Source: Frankia sp. AgB32 (GTDB lineage: Bacteria > Actinomycetota > Actinomycetes > Frankiales > Frankiaceae). Taken from it: DNA of 64,000 bases. Positions 1 through 8,199 of the stretch are shown one piece after another. Every line of letters starts with the position of its first letter. Positions within the stretch are counted from its first letter, which is position 1. Made by a program: the position numbers and the translations under genes. Where the stretch lies: NCBI RefSeq assembly GCF_023243045.1, contig NZ_JALKFX010000028.1:1-64000 (forward strand), in the 5' to 3' direction. Under the pieces are notes generated by a model. That model was not told where the DNA came from and ran no database searches. It worked only from the letters and a program-made list of their open reading frames with translations.

Positions 1-48
1 GTCAGACCGGGAGCGCCGTCCTGTCGACGACGGCTGCGAGGCAGAGGC

Positions 49-948
49 TTACTCATGCTTCATGACTCGCAACGGTAGGGCGCGGGCGGTCTGCTGGTCG
101 GCGGGCAGGAACATTTCGAGCGCCAGTTCCGAGACGGTCACGTCCATCGGGGTGTTGAACGTCGTCATGGTGGAGACGAACGACAGCAGCTGGCCGTGGA
201 CGAGGATGTGCAGGGGCAGCGCCAGCGCGGTCGGTGCCGGCGGGTCGGCCGGTGACAGGTCCGTAGTCGGATCGTTGTCAGTCGGATCGTTGTCGGTCTG
301 ATCGTTGTCGCGGGCGGAGTCCGGGACGGGATAGGCGGCGACCTCCTCGTAGAGGGCGCGCAGTGCGGACGGTGCCCGCGGAATCATGTTCCGGTGCATC
401 CGCTCCAGCAGGTGAGCCCGCCATTGCGGCAGATTCACGATGCGCGGGGCGAGGCCGTGCGGATGCAGCGCGAGGCGCATCACGTTGATCGGTGGTCGGA
501 GCAGTTCCGGTGCGACACCGTCGAGCAGCGCGAGCACCGGGTCATTGGTCATCAGCACGTCGAACTGCCCGTCGAGCACCAGTGCCGGGTTCGGCGCGCA
601 GGCGTCGAGCAGGCGGACAAGCCCGTCGCGCACGGCGGCCATCGCCGGGTCGGCCAGGGGGGTCTCCGGATAGGCCGGTGCGTAGCCCGCGGCGACCAGC
701 AGTGTGTTGCGGTCCCGGATGGGAACGTCGAGATGTTCGGCGAGTCGCAGGACCATCGCCCGGCTGGGTGTCGACCGTCCGGTCTCGACGAAGCTCAGAT
801 GGCGGGCGGAGCTGTCCGCCCGAAGGGCTAGCTCAAGCTGACTAAGCCGGCGTCGTTGACGCCACTGCCGCAACAGCGGGCCCACGCCCGTCCGGGTGTC
901 CCCGTTCGGCGTTGCGAGCGAGCGGTTTTCGGTGGCGGAACCCGTCAT
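49..948 (-). CDS. XRE-family transcriptional regulator with MmyB-like ligand domain
   Basis: A 299-residue protein. Residues about 24-80 form a helix-turn-helix (LLRQWRQRRRLSQLELAL, then HLSFVETGRSTPSRAMVLRL), and the rest matches the MmyB-like ligand-binding domain of actinobacterial XRE regulators (WRAHLLERMHRN and LPLHILVHGQLLSFVSTM are typical). Such proteins usually repress a neighbouring gene, often an oxidoreductase, but the target is not known here. Near residue 220 there is an in-frame Asp-Asn-Asp-Pro-Thr repeat, a tandem DNA duplication not found in the family core. The gene runs toward the left window edge, with no partner visible. The start is the ATG at 948. Family assignment is firm and the ligand is unknown. 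Confidence 0.9.
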   Translation of the reverse strand: MTGSATENRSLATPNGDTRTGVGPLLRQWRQRRRLSQLELALRADSSARHLSFVETGRSTPSRAMVLRLAEHLDVPIRDRNTLLVAAGYAPAYPETPLADPAMAAVRDGLVRLLDACAPNPALVLDGQFDVLMTNDPVLALLDGVAPELLRPPINVMRLALHPHGLAPRIVNLPQWRAHLLERMHRNMIPRAPSALRALYEEVAAYPVPDSARDNDQTDNDPTDNDPTTDLSPADPPAPTALALPLHILVHGQLLSFVSTMTTFNTPMDVTVSELALEMFLPADQQTARALPLRVMKHE

Positions 949-1294
949 ACGGGTGACCGTAGCCAGTCTGGCTGGTGCAGGTCGTTCCGTCGTTCGTCAA
1001 CAGGTGTCTGTGTGTTCATTAGTTGTGTCGCCTGTGTTCAATGATGTGCGCCACGGAGGGCTTGCACTGCCAGCCGGAAAGGTTGCGCAAGATGCCCGGA
1101 CTGGGCGAAATGGCCCCGACTCGACCGCCCCCTGGGGCCTCGGCGCTGGACAAACACCCGGAAGACTCGACGACCGGTTGCGTGACGCTTGTGCAGGTCT
1201 GCGACAGGATGACCGGGTGCCTCCCCGTCGGTCGACATCCCCTCGCGCGATCCCGGCCGCCGTCTCTTCGCCCCGGCGTCCCCGCGCGATATCC
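949..1294. other. Intergenic region upstream of the XRE regulator
   Basis: I see no convincing gene here. The stretch should carry the promoter of the leftward XRE regulator. The only structured element noted is the direct repeat at 1011-1042. Confidence 0.5.
1011..1042. promoter_or_regulatory. Candidate operator: two TGTGTTCA direct repeats
   Basis: TGTGTTCATT at 1011-1020 and TGTGTTCAAT at 1033-1042 lie 22 bp apart, about two helical turns, roughly 65-95 bp upstream of the start of the XRE regulator. Spacing and position fit a site for a DNA-binding dimer, possibly autoregulation. This rests on sequence pattern only. Confidence 0.3.
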
Positions 1295-1585
1295 GTGACC
1301 CTCCACCCTGATTCCGATCAGGCCAGCCATCAGGCGTCGTTGCCCATCCAGGTTTCGCGCCGCCGGCAACCCGCAGCCGGAGTTCATCTGCCCGTCACGG
1401 CCAGTTGTTCTGGCTGTGACGAACGGTGGACCGATCCGGCCACGACCCATTGCCGATCGTGCCATCAGAGCTGGCCGACGGTGGAGGGTTTCGACGATCA
1501 TCTGATCGACTGCCCGGCGCATCCCGTCATCGCCGCCCGCGCGATGAAGCGGGAAGGCGCGAGATCCGGCGTGGGCGTCAGATGA
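1295..1585 (+). CDS. Small FDXHR-type putative zinc-binding protein
   Basis: About 96 residues from a GTG at 1295. The start is uncertain: the frame is open upstream to 896. The C-terminal half carries Cys-x2-Cys, a Trp four residues on, then His-Cys-x2-Cys-His and Phe-Asp-x-His with a final Cys (CSGCDERW, HCRSCHQSW, GFDDHLIDC). This is the spacing of the FDXHR putative zinc-binding family, often seen in actinophages and conjugative elements; the usual Arg after His is Leu here. The N-terminal half looks unconstrained. No phage or plasmid genes flank it, so it may be a lone remnant. Function is unknown. Confidence 0.5.
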   Translation: MTLHPDSDQASHQASLPIQVSRRRQPAAGVHLPVTASCSGCDERWTDPATTHCRSCHQSWPTVEGFDDHLIDCPAHPVIAARAMKREGARSGVGVR

Positions 1586-1802
1586 CGGTCAACTGACCCG
1601 TTAGCCGCGAGGCCTTGTCCTCGCGGCGAAACTCCGCGGACGGACCTTTCGCGGCCCGTCTGGTTCATTCCACGTGACCGCGGGGTCGCGGGGTCGCGGA
1701 GCTGTTACGTTCCGGCGCTGGAGGACTCCCCTCGGCCGCCCTCGACGCGTCTGTCTGCCGCGTGCCGGGCACGGCGAGCGGGGCTCAGAGACGGAGGCGC
1801 CG

Positions 1803-2402
1803 ATGACTGTCTGCGGGCTCGCCCGACTGGACGGTGCCGACGTACGGCGCGCGGCGCTGACCGCGATGCTGGCCGCGTCGGCCCGCGGGCTACCGGCCGC
1901 GCGCGGGGTGCATCTCGACGGGGTGTTCGGCGCGGTCACGGCGGCGGACACCGACGACGACCCGACTCCACCGGTCGCCGTGGACGAGGCCGGCCTCGTC
2001 GTGATCGCCGATCTGGAACCGCTGCCCGTCGGCCCGCGGCGATCGCCGCCGGTCGCCCACCGGATCGCCGAGCGGGCCGCGCGGCGCGGCGCGGCGGCCC
2101 AGACGATCACGGTGGTGTGGGAACCGACGCGGTGCCGGCTGCTCCTTGCCCGGCCGAGCGCCACCCGCTCCGAACTGATCACCTGGACGGACGGGCGGGT
2201 GTTCGTCTTCGGCACCGAGCTCGACCAGATCCGGGCTGCCGGTCTGGCGGTCGGCGGAACCCGCCGGTCCCCGCCGCGATGGCTCGCCCGCGGCGAGGTC
2301 CTGACGGTGCGGGTGCCCGCCCGGCGACGGCCGCAACGACTCGTGGTGGTGCCCCCACGGGCCAGCGCCGCCTCGGCCCGCGACGCCGCCCCCTGCCAGT
2401 AA
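1803..2402 (+). CDS. Stand-alone class II glutamine amidotransferase-like (asparagine synthase N-domain) protein
   Basis: 199 residues, ATG at 1803 with a GGAGG five bases upstream. I recognise the asparagine-synthase-type Ntn fold by its start MTVCGLARLDG and by the late stretch TVVWEPTRCRLLLAR, DGRVFVFGTELDQIRAAG and RGEVLTV, which parallel the family's 'WD..r.rLlLaRD', 'dgrlvFaSEl.aLlaaG' and 'pGe.Ltv'. The synthetase (PP-loop) domain is absent. The catalytic Cys would be residue 4 rather than 2, and the Asn-Gly-Glu glutamine-binding motif is not seen, so it may be inactive or need N-terminal trimming. No synthetase partner lies nearby. The homology call is by eye and moderate. Confidence 0.6.
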   Translation: MTVCGLARLDGADVRRAALTAMLAASARGLPAARGVHLDGVFGAVTAADTDDDPTPPVAVDEAGLVVIADLEPLPVGPRRSPPVAHRIAERAARRGAAAQTITVVWEPTRCRLLLARPSATRSELITWTDGRVFVFGTELDQIRAAGLAVGGTRRSPPRWLARGEVLTVRVPARRRPQRLVVVPPRASAASARDAAPCQ

Positions 2403-2465
2403 GCCCGGACCGGCGATCGACCTGACGCGCGGACCAGGCCGCCCCACGAACCCGCTGGCGGGCGG

Positions 2466-2900
2466 TCAGCGGGCGGTCGCCCCCGCGGATCCCCCGGCGG
2501 CGGTGCCGGGCCGGACCGGGGCGGCGGCGCCCGCCGGGGGCGTCAGGAACTGGCCGCGGATCTGGCCGCTGACCCAGCGCTCCGCCACGAACGACAGGAA
2601 CGGGATGGTGCCGGCAAGCATGACCAGGACCATCCGCGGCAGTGGCATGCGCGTGCGGCTGGCCAGGTCGAAGGTGGCGGCCAGGTAGACGACGTACAGC
2701 ACGCCGTGGACCGGGCCGACCGCGGCGACGACGGCGCTGTTGCCGCCGGCGTACTTCAGCGGCAGGCCGATGCAGACCAGGACGATCAGTCCCACGCCGA
2801 CGACGTAGGCGATGACGCGGTACCGCAGGAGGGCGGCGCGGATCGCCGGTGCGGCGGAGCGTCCTCCGGCGGTGCGGGAGGGGGCGGGCAGATCCGTCAT
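2466..2900 (-). CDS. DUF3817 family membrane protein
   Basis: 144 residues with three to four hydrophobic segments at about 28-48, 56-78 and 88-108. The family's Gly-Pro-x-His-Gly signature is present (VGPVHGVLYVVYL). Family members are small actinobacterial inner-membrane proteins of unknown role. Its ATG overlaps the TGA of the preceding gene by one base (TGATG), so the two are translationally coupled. A 20-residue Gly/Ala tail follows the last membrane segment. Confidence 0.85.
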   Translation of the reverse strand: MTDLPAPSRTAGGRSAAPAIRAALLRYRVIAYVVGVGLIVLVCIGLPLKYAGGNSAVVAAVGPVHGVLYVVYLAATFDLASRTRMPLPRMVLVMLAGTIPFLSFVAERWVSGQIRGQFLTPPAGAAAPVRPGTAAGGSAGATAR

Positions 2901-3472
2901 CAGCGGACTCCGTTGATGTGCTTCGGGGTTCCGGCCCCGCCCGGGCGCTCAGCCCGAGCCGGATCGTCAACCTGGTTCGGATGGTCGAGCTGGTCGAGCT
3001 GGTCGAGGGGGGAGATCTGCCGCTGGTCGGGCCGGCGGGCGTTCTCGAGCTGTGCGGGGGTGAGCTGGCGCAGGGCATCGCGCAACGCGTCGCGCTCGTA
3101 CAGCGCGGCGAGGTAGCGGTTGTAGGCGTCGACCTCCTCGTCCGGCTCGGAGGAGTCGCCCGCGGTCAGCATTCTGGGACCGCCGGAATCCGGCTGCCAG
3201 GCCGTCTCGGGAGCGATCCGGCCGCCGACCCCCCACTGCGGGGCGTTCGGGTCCTTCGGCGCCAGGTCTTCCTTCATCATCTTGACCCACCAGAAGACGA
3301 CGAAGGCGGCGAAGATCGGCCACTCGACCCCGTAGAAGAGGTTCTGCAGGGTGCCCTGGGCGGACTCGCCCTTGGACAGCTGCCAGATCCCCATCCGGAT
3401 GAACACGGCGATCAGGGCGAGCGCGAGCAGATGACGCGCGATCCACGAGGGTGCAAACAACAGCCGGCGCAC
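2900..3472 (-). CDS. Small two-segment membrane protein coupled to the DUF3817 gene
   Basis: 190 residues from a GTG at 3472. The frame is open further upstream to an ATG at 3769, but that part looks non-coding. Two membrane segments (WIARHLLALALIAVFIRMG and the FAAFVVFWWVKM region) flank a WQLSKGESAQGTLQN linker; this is a common actinobacterial arrangement next to DUF3817 genes. The C-terminal third is charged and ends with an Asp-Gln-Leu repeat (LDQLDQLDHPNQ), a DNA tandem repeat. No catalytic residues are apparent. It forms a two-gene operon with the DUF3817 gene. Confidence 0.7.
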   Translation of the reverse strand: MRRLLFAPSWIARHLLALALIAVFIRMGIWQLSKGESAQGTLQNLFYGVEWPIFAAFVVFWWVKMMKEDLAPKDPNAPQWGVGGRIAPETAWQPDSGGPRMLTAGDSSEPDEEVDAYNRYLAALYERDALRDALRQLTPAQLENARRPDQRQISPLDQLDQLDHPNQVDDPARAERPGGAGTPKHINGVR

Positions 3473-3906
3473 GCCCTCGACGCTACCTCTCGGGTTCCCC
3501 TCGGCGTGCGGGCCGGTGCGTTCCCTGGCTGGTAGGTCACATCGTCGACGGTCCACGTGGCCGGCTGGATGACCGGGGCTGGCCAGCCTTGGCCGGACCG
3601 GCCAGCCCCGGGATCGCGGTGCGGCCCGTCCGCCCGGCTGGGGGGGGTTAGCCGGGACGGCCGAGCCGGAATGCCCGCCGGACCTCCTGGCGCGGGGGCC
3701 GGAGGAGCATTCACCAGGACAGTCGTCCGTGGGGCCCGTTTGGTTGCCGTGGTCGACAAGATTTTTCATTTTTTTTCGTGACCTGTTCTATCCACAGGCC
3801 ATCCCAATAAAGGGGTAGAGACGTTGTGTGCGGCGTCATGGCGGCCTGTCCCGGACAGTTCTCGCGGCCAGCCGGCCGCTTCAGGCCATCCCATGGCTCG
3901 GACGGG
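3473..3906. other. Intergenic region with an AT-rich poly-T island and a weak hairpin
   Basis: This lies between the end of the membrane partner of the sigma factor and the two-gene membrane operon, both leftward. It contains a strikingly AT-rich stretch at about 3758-3776 (TTTTTCATTTTTTTT), rare in this DNA, probably part of the promoter region of the leftward operon. GCGGCC-AGCC-GGCCGC at 3864-3879 is a possible weak terminator for the upstream gene. No gene is supported. Confidence 0.45.
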
Positions 3907-5901
3907 TCAGCGCAGGACGACCGCCGCGAGCGTCCAAGGCGCCGATCCCACCCCGGCGATCGACACCGTGGTCGCACCGATGCCGGCCGGCAGGGTGAGC
4001 GTGATCAGGGCGTCGGAGGAGCCGTCGGCCAGCGGTGCGGGCAGCGACACGACGAAGGAGCGGGAGTCCTTGACAGAGCCCACTGTGATCCGCGCCTGCC
4101 CCGATGGCGAACCCAGGTAGATCTGCAGCTCGCGGGAGCCCAGCACGTACGTCGACACCGTCGCCGAGCCGCGCACCGACAGCCGGCCGGTCTGGTTGAC
4201 GCCGAACGGTGCCGGGAACCCGCCGATCCAGTCGAAACCGGAGGCCGAGCTGACGGGGGTGCCGACCACGAGGGTCTTCAGCAGCGGGATCGGCAGCGCC
4301 GCCCGAGCCTGAACACCCTCCCAGCCGGAACCGAACAGCACCCAGTCCGCGGCAGCGGCGGGAAGTTGGACGCGCGAACCGGCCGGGAACCGGGCGGTCG
4401 TCGCCGTGTAGATGCCGGTCTGCTCCGGGGTCGGAGCGCGCTCCACCCCGGCGGCCGGGGCTGCGGGATGCGAGGCGCCAGCGGGTCGGGAGCCGGACGT
4501 CCCTGGCGCGGTCGAGGACTTCGTGGGCGGAGCCGGCGATCGGTCGGACACGCCGTCACCCGGGGGGATGGCAGGCGTGGCCGAGGGGGTCGTGGGCAGG
4601 CGGGTCGGGGTGCCGGTGGTCGAGGTCCAGGACGACGCGCTCGGATGGGGCGGGGCGGTGACCGTGCTGGTCGAGGGATCGAGCGAGTTCGATCCCGGCA
4701 TGCCGAACAGCGCCAGGGCCGAAGCCGTCGTCAGGCCCAGGACCGCGCCGACCGCGCCGACGAGCCCCCGCCGTCGCCCGCGCATCTTCGGCCGGGACGC
4801 GGCGGGCTCCGACCGGCGGCTCGGACGGCGACCGCGGTGCCGCGACCGACGCCCGCCGCCGGGTGTGTAGAGCGGCGCCGGGCTGTCAGGCGCCCGCAGG
4901 TGGAGGTCGGAGCCGGCGGCCCGGTGGTCCAGGGCCGCCTCCGTCGGGACGGCGAGACCATCCGGCGCGGCGACGAGGCCAGGGCCGGCGGGGGAAATCA
5001 CGGCGGTCCGGGCCGCGGTGGCGGCGAGGCGGTCGGGCGTGGCCCCGTCGCCGGCAGCCAGCGGAACAGCCGGCTCGTCCTGACCGTCCTGGCCGTCGTG
5101 GTCGTCGTCGTACTGGTCGTACTGGTCGTACTGGTCGGGGTGGTCGTCAGGAGGGAACCGCACCGCCTGCAGGAGCCGCCCGCCCCGGGCCATCGGATCG
5201 GCGGGACTCGTCGAGCCGTCGAAGTCGGACTCGGAGTCCGACCGGTCGGCTACCCGGATCCGACCGAGCCCGGTCGGCCGGTCGATCACCACGCCGGCCG
5301 GATCATCGCCGTCGTCGAGGTCGATCGGGCGGGCGTGGCGCGCCGCGACGACGGCCGCGAGTTCCGGTCGGTTGCGGGTTGAGGGGCCCACCGCGGGGCC
5401 CTCGGTGCCGTCGTACGGGGTGAACACGGTCGGGGCGGGGAACGGTCCGAGGTAGGGGCCGTGGCCGGTCGCGGCGGCGATCCGCCGCCGGATCTGGTCC
5501 GAATCGGGCCGGTGCAGGCTCATCTCGGTGCCGAGTAGACCGCGCAACTCCGCCGGGAAGGGCGCGGCGGCGGCGTCGCGACCGTCACGGCTGGCGTCCA
5601 GGACGCGGCCATGACGCCCGCCGTCCGCGCCTCGTCGCCCCGCGACAGCGCCAAGGCGCCGTCCGGATCCCGCCGCGCCAGGCGGCTCCGGCCCAAACTC
5701 CTCCTCGTGTCGCGGCCCGGTGCCCCGGAACCAGGAGTTCCCGTCCCGGGCCGGGCCGGGCGCGCTGCCGTCAGCGGGTGGCGTTTCGGACGCGGGGCCG
5801 GCGACGGGGAACACGTCGGCGTGTCGGGCGTCGGAGGGCGCGTGTGCTCCGGCCGGCAGCCGCTGGTCGGAGCCTTCGAACTCCGACGTGCCCGGGGCCA
5901 T
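3907..5901 (-). CDS. Large one-pass membrane protein, likely regulatory partner of the adjacent sigma factor
   Basis: 664 residues. The N-terminal 400 are disordered and charged. A short conserved-looking helix near 118-150 (LRGLLGTEMSLHRPDSDQIR) resembles the cytoplasmic 'HRPD...RRRI' segment of membrane proteins encoded beside SigE-type sigma genes. A basic stop-transfer stretch precedes one membrane segment near 410-432, followed by a Ser/Thr/Pro-rich linker and a C-terminal beta-rich domain of about 160 residues (ADWVLFGSGWEG, RELQIYLGSPSG), presumably outside the cell. The ATG directly follows the sigma stop (TAGATG), so the two are co-translated. An in-frame Asp-Gln-Tyr repeat lies near 258. 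An anti-sigma or sensor role is inferred; no known anti-sigma fold (ZAS) is seen. Confidence 0.65.
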   Translation of the reverse strand: MAPGTSEFEGSDQRLPAGAHAPSDARHADVFPVAGPASETPPADGSAPGPARDGNSWFRGTGPRHEEEFGPEPPGAAGSGRRLGAVAGRRGADGGRHGRVLDASRDGRDAAAAPFPAELRGLLGTEMSLHRPDSDQIRRRIAAATGHGPYLGPFPAPTVFTPYDGTEGPAVGPSTRNRPELAAVVAARHARPIDLDDGDDPAGVVIDRPTGLGRIRVADRSDSESDFDGSTSPADPMARGGRLLQAVRFPPDDHPDQYDQYDQYDDDHDGQDGQDEPAVPLAAGDGATPDRLAATAARTAVISPAGPGLVAAPDGLAVPTEAALDHRAAGSDLHLRAPDSPAPLYTPGGGRRSRHRGRRPSRRSEPAASRPKMRGRRRGLVGAVGAVLGLTTASALALFGMPGSNSLDPSTSTVTAPPHPSASSWTSTTGTPTRLPTTPSATPAIPPGDGVSDRSPAPPTKSSTAPGTSGSRPAGASHPAAPAAGVERAPTPEQTGIYTATTARFPAGSRVQLPAAAADWVLFGSGWEGVQARAALPIPLLKTLVVGTPVSSASGFDWIGGFPAPFGVNQTGRLSVRGSATVSTYVLGSRELQIYLGSPSGQARITVGSVKDSRSFVVSLPAPLADGSSDALITLTLPAGIGATTVSIAGVGSAPWTLAAVVLR

Positions 5902-6660
5902 CTAGATCTCGCCGACCCGCCACAGCGGCCCCCGCGGGCGGGCGAACGTGGACAGACCGGGGCCGCCGGGCTGGCCACCCTCCTGCACACCACCGGGGCG
6001 CGGCGGGTCGGGCCGCGCAGCGCTCACCACCCGGGAGGCCTCCGGGCGGCTCGTCGAGCCGCCGCGGGCAACACCGCGGTTCACGGTCACGCCCGGGGTC
6101 ACCTCCTCCGTCGTCGTCTCGGCCGGCGACAGCGCACCGCCCTTGAGGATCCGCTCCAGATCGGCGACGCCGCGAGCAGTCTGGCTTTTTACGGTGCCGA
6201 TGGAGATCCCCAGCGTGCGAGCTACCTCACCCTCGGAGAGGTCGAAGGCGTACCGCAGCACCACGCAGGCCCGTTTCCCCGGCGGCAGCGCCATCAGCGC
6301 GGTCCGCAGGTCCACGACCGCCGGCACGTCGGGCACCGGTGCGGACCGCTCGGCCCGTTGGCCGAGGGCAAGCAGCCCACGTCGTTCGCGCACCACCTTG
6401 CGGACGCGGTCGGCCGCGAGGTTGGCGACGATGCGGCGTACATAGGCCAGCGGCAGGTCCGCCGCGCGCACGCGGTCCCAGTGCGTCCAGGCCGCGGTGA
6501 GCGCGTCGGCGGTGATGTCGTCGGCGGCGTCGTGATCCCCGATCAGCAGGTAGGCGAAGCGACTGAGCTCTCGATGGTGTCGTTCGAAGAAGGCACGGAA
6601 CTCCGCCTGTCTGTGGGGATGTTCGTGTTCGTCGTCGCTCGCGACCGCTTCCACTGGCAC
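5902..6660 (-). CDS. SigE-family ECF RNA polymerase sigma factor
   Basis: 252 residues. Region 2 (FRAFFERHHRELSRFAYLLIG, then DITADALTAAWTHWDRV) and region 4 (LPPGKRACVVLRYAFDLSE, then VARTLGISIGTVKSQTARG) are intact, as in the SigE (SACE-type) ECF group that directs RNA polymerase to stress or development promoters. The C-terminal 70 residues beyond region 4 are low complexity. It is followed with no gap by the large membrane protein, which is its likely partner. Start: ATG at 6660. Confidence 0.93.
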   Translation of the reverse strand: MPVEAVASDDEHEHPHRQAEFRAFFERHHRELSRFAYLLIGDHDAADDITADALTAAWTHWDRVRAADLPLAYVRRIVANLAADRVRKVVRERRGLLALGQRAERSAPVPDVPAVVDLRTALMALPPGKRACVVLRYAFDLSEGEVARTLGISIGTVKSQTARGVADLERILKGGALSPAETTTEEVTPGVTVNRGVARGGSTSRPEASRVVSAARPDPPRPGGVQEGGQPGGPGLSTFARPRGPLWRVGEI

Positions 6661-7194
6661 GCTCCCCGGGCGCGTCCAGGCCGGCGCATCCCCGTAGCCG
6701 GCCAGACAGTCGATGCTGTGGTGGTCTGTTGCTGATTGCAGAGAACCATGAGTTCAGGGTGATGTGCGACTGACGCTAGCGGTTGTACCTAGTGTTGGGA
6801 GTGGCCCTTCGGTGGTGATCGATGGCCACACCGTAAACACGGTGAGACGGACGTGGTGTCTCGAACCGTCCGCAACCAGCGTGGCGATCGTCGAGCCCGC
6901 CGCCGCCGGCCGGAACGTCCAGGTCAGGCCGCTGGCAGGCCCGAACGGTCGAGCGGGGTCGGGCAGGGTCGGTGCGCTGCCCGACCTCCGCGGGAAACCA
7001 TCTCGTCTTCCAGGTCGATGCAGGGATGTCATGACCCCCGCCGTGGTGCCCCCGGTGGGATGGCGGTTGACCAGGTTGATCCGGGGCTCGAACCGCCGGT
7101 GCGGGGCGTCGGCGGCGCTGCGCGGGTCGCCGCGACGGCGTGGGATGCTGGGACGATGTTTCCGCGGCGCTGTCTGCCGGGTACGGCGGGTCCT
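6661..7194. other. Intergenic region upstream of the sigma factor
   Basis: The divergent region between the leftward sigma operon and the rightward small Pro-rich ORF. It holds the inverted repeat at 6829-6844 and the TACCTAGTGTTGG stretch near 6786. I see no supported gene. Confidence 0.45.
6829..6844. promoter_or_regulatory. Inverted repeat CACCGT-AAAC-ACGGTG
   Basis: Perfect 6-bp arms with a 4-bp spacer, about 170 bp upstream of the sigma factor start. A possible operator for a dimeric regulator; no regulator can be named. Confidence 0.3.
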
Positions 7195-7434
7195 ATGTCC
7201 AGCCCGTTCCCCCCGTCCAACCCGCAGGGTGCGCGCGCGGAGGCATCCGCGGGAATCCGTCCGCACCGCCCGGACTCCCCGCCGCCGCCCCTCGACCCCG
7301 ACGCGCCGATCCCGGACGATCCGGGGCCGCTGCTACCCGACACGCCCGATCTGCCGCCGGCCCCGCACGAGCCGTCGCCCTACACCGAACCCGCACCGGA
7401 CGCGCCGGCGGAACCGGAACCCGAGCCCGTCTGA
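7195..7434 (+). CDS. Small proline-rich hypothetical protein
   Basis: 79 residues, almost entirely Pro, Asp, Glu and Ala (PDSPPPPLDPDAPIPDDPG, ending PAEPEPEPV). It reads as a real frame by its third-position GC and its end 50 bases before the nitroreductase gene, but no domain is recognised. An upstream in-frame ATG at 7156 would add 13 residues. The Shine-Dalgarno sequence is weak. It could be a disordered tail-like protein or a chance open frame. Confidence 0.35.
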   Translation: MSSPFPPSNPQGARAEASAGIRPHRPDSPPPPLDPDAPIPDDPGPLLPDTPDLPPAPHEPSPYTEPAPDAPAEPEPEPV

Positions 7435-7483
7435 GCCGGCGGGTCGGGCGAGCCGGACGGCAGCCGTGACGAAGGAGTCCACC

Positions 7484-8128
7484 GTGGCCCAGCTTGGCCT
7501 CACGTCCGACGAACTGCTGACCACCACCCGCAGCGTGCGCCGCCGGCTCGACCTCGACCGCCTGGTCGAGCCGGAGATCATCGAGGACTGCCTCCGGATC
7601 GCGCTGCAGGCCCCGTCCGGCTCCAACGCGCAGGGTTGGCACTGGATCGTGGTGACCGATCCGACGCTGCGCGCCGGGATCGCCGAGTGCTACCGGCGCG
7701 CGGCGCTGCCCTACCTCGACTCCCGGGCGGCCGAGCCGGGGTCCGCGGACGGCGAGAGCGCGGCCGCCCACCAGCGGGTCACCGACTCGGCCCGCTATCT
7801 CACCGACAACCTGCACCGGGTGCCCGTGCTCGTGCTGGGCTGCCTGGCCGGGGACGTCGAGCAGATCCCGCCCGCCTACCAGGCCGGGTTCTGGGGTTCG
7901 CTGTTCCCGGCGGCCTGGAGCTTCATGCTCGCGCTGCGCGCGCGGGGCCTGGGCAGCGCCTGGACGACCCTGCACCTGCAGTACGCCGCCGAGGTCGCCG
8001 AGCTGCTCGGCATCCCGGCGGGGTACAGCCAGGGGGTTCTGCTGCCCGTCGCCTACACGAAGGGGACGGATTTCCGTCCCGCCAGGCGGGAGCCGCTGGA
8101 GACGGTCCTGCACCGCGACCGCTGGTAG
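7484..8128 (+). CDS. Nitroreductase family protein
   Basis: 214 residues. GTG at 7484, chosen for the GAAGGAG six bases upstream. The FMN-binding nitroreductase fold is shown by SVRRRLDLDR near residue 17, the IALQAPSGSNAQGWHWIVV phosphate-binding motif near 40, and the late SFMLALRARGLGSAWTTLH helix with ELLGIP near 165-185. Such enzymes reduce nitro, quinone or enoate substrates with NAD(P)H; the substrate is not predictable. A quinone oxidoreductase lies 71 bp downstream on the same strand, so the two may be co-transcribed. Confidence 0.92.
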   Translation: MAQLGLTSDELLTTTRSVRRRLDLDRLVEPEIIEDCLRIALQAPSGSNAQGWHWIVVTDPTLRAGIAECYRRAALPYLDSRAAEPGSADGESAAAHQRVTDSARYLTDNLHRVPVLVLGCLAGDVEQIPPAYQAGFWGSLFPAAWSFMLALRARGLGSAWTTLHLQYAAEVAELLGIPAGYSQGVLLPVAYTKGTDFRPARREPLETVLHRDRW

Positions 8129-8199
8129 CCCGCCAGGCCCGTGCCGCGACGGGGGCCTCGGCGGCGGTGCCGGCGGCTCCGCGGAGATAGCGTGGACGG

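Noticed and set aside
2451-2473. CCCGCTG/CAGCGGG hairpin as terminator of the DUF3817 gene
   Set aside because: It overlaps the stop codon and has only a 7-bp stem; GC-rich DNA makes such stems common.
2179-3078. Long minus-strand frame across the amidotransferase-like and DUF3817 genes
   Set aside because: Arg/Pro/Gly-rich composition typical of an out-of-frame reading of GC-rich genes; no domain.
3412-3759. 115-codon minus-strand frame from a TTG beside the poly-T run
   Set aside because: Overlaps the membrane gene in another frame and shows no third-position GC preference.
3826-5382. 518-codon plus-strand frame opposite the sigma partner
   Set aside because: Shadow of the minus-strand gene: runs of Arg and Gly, no start signal, no recognisable motif.
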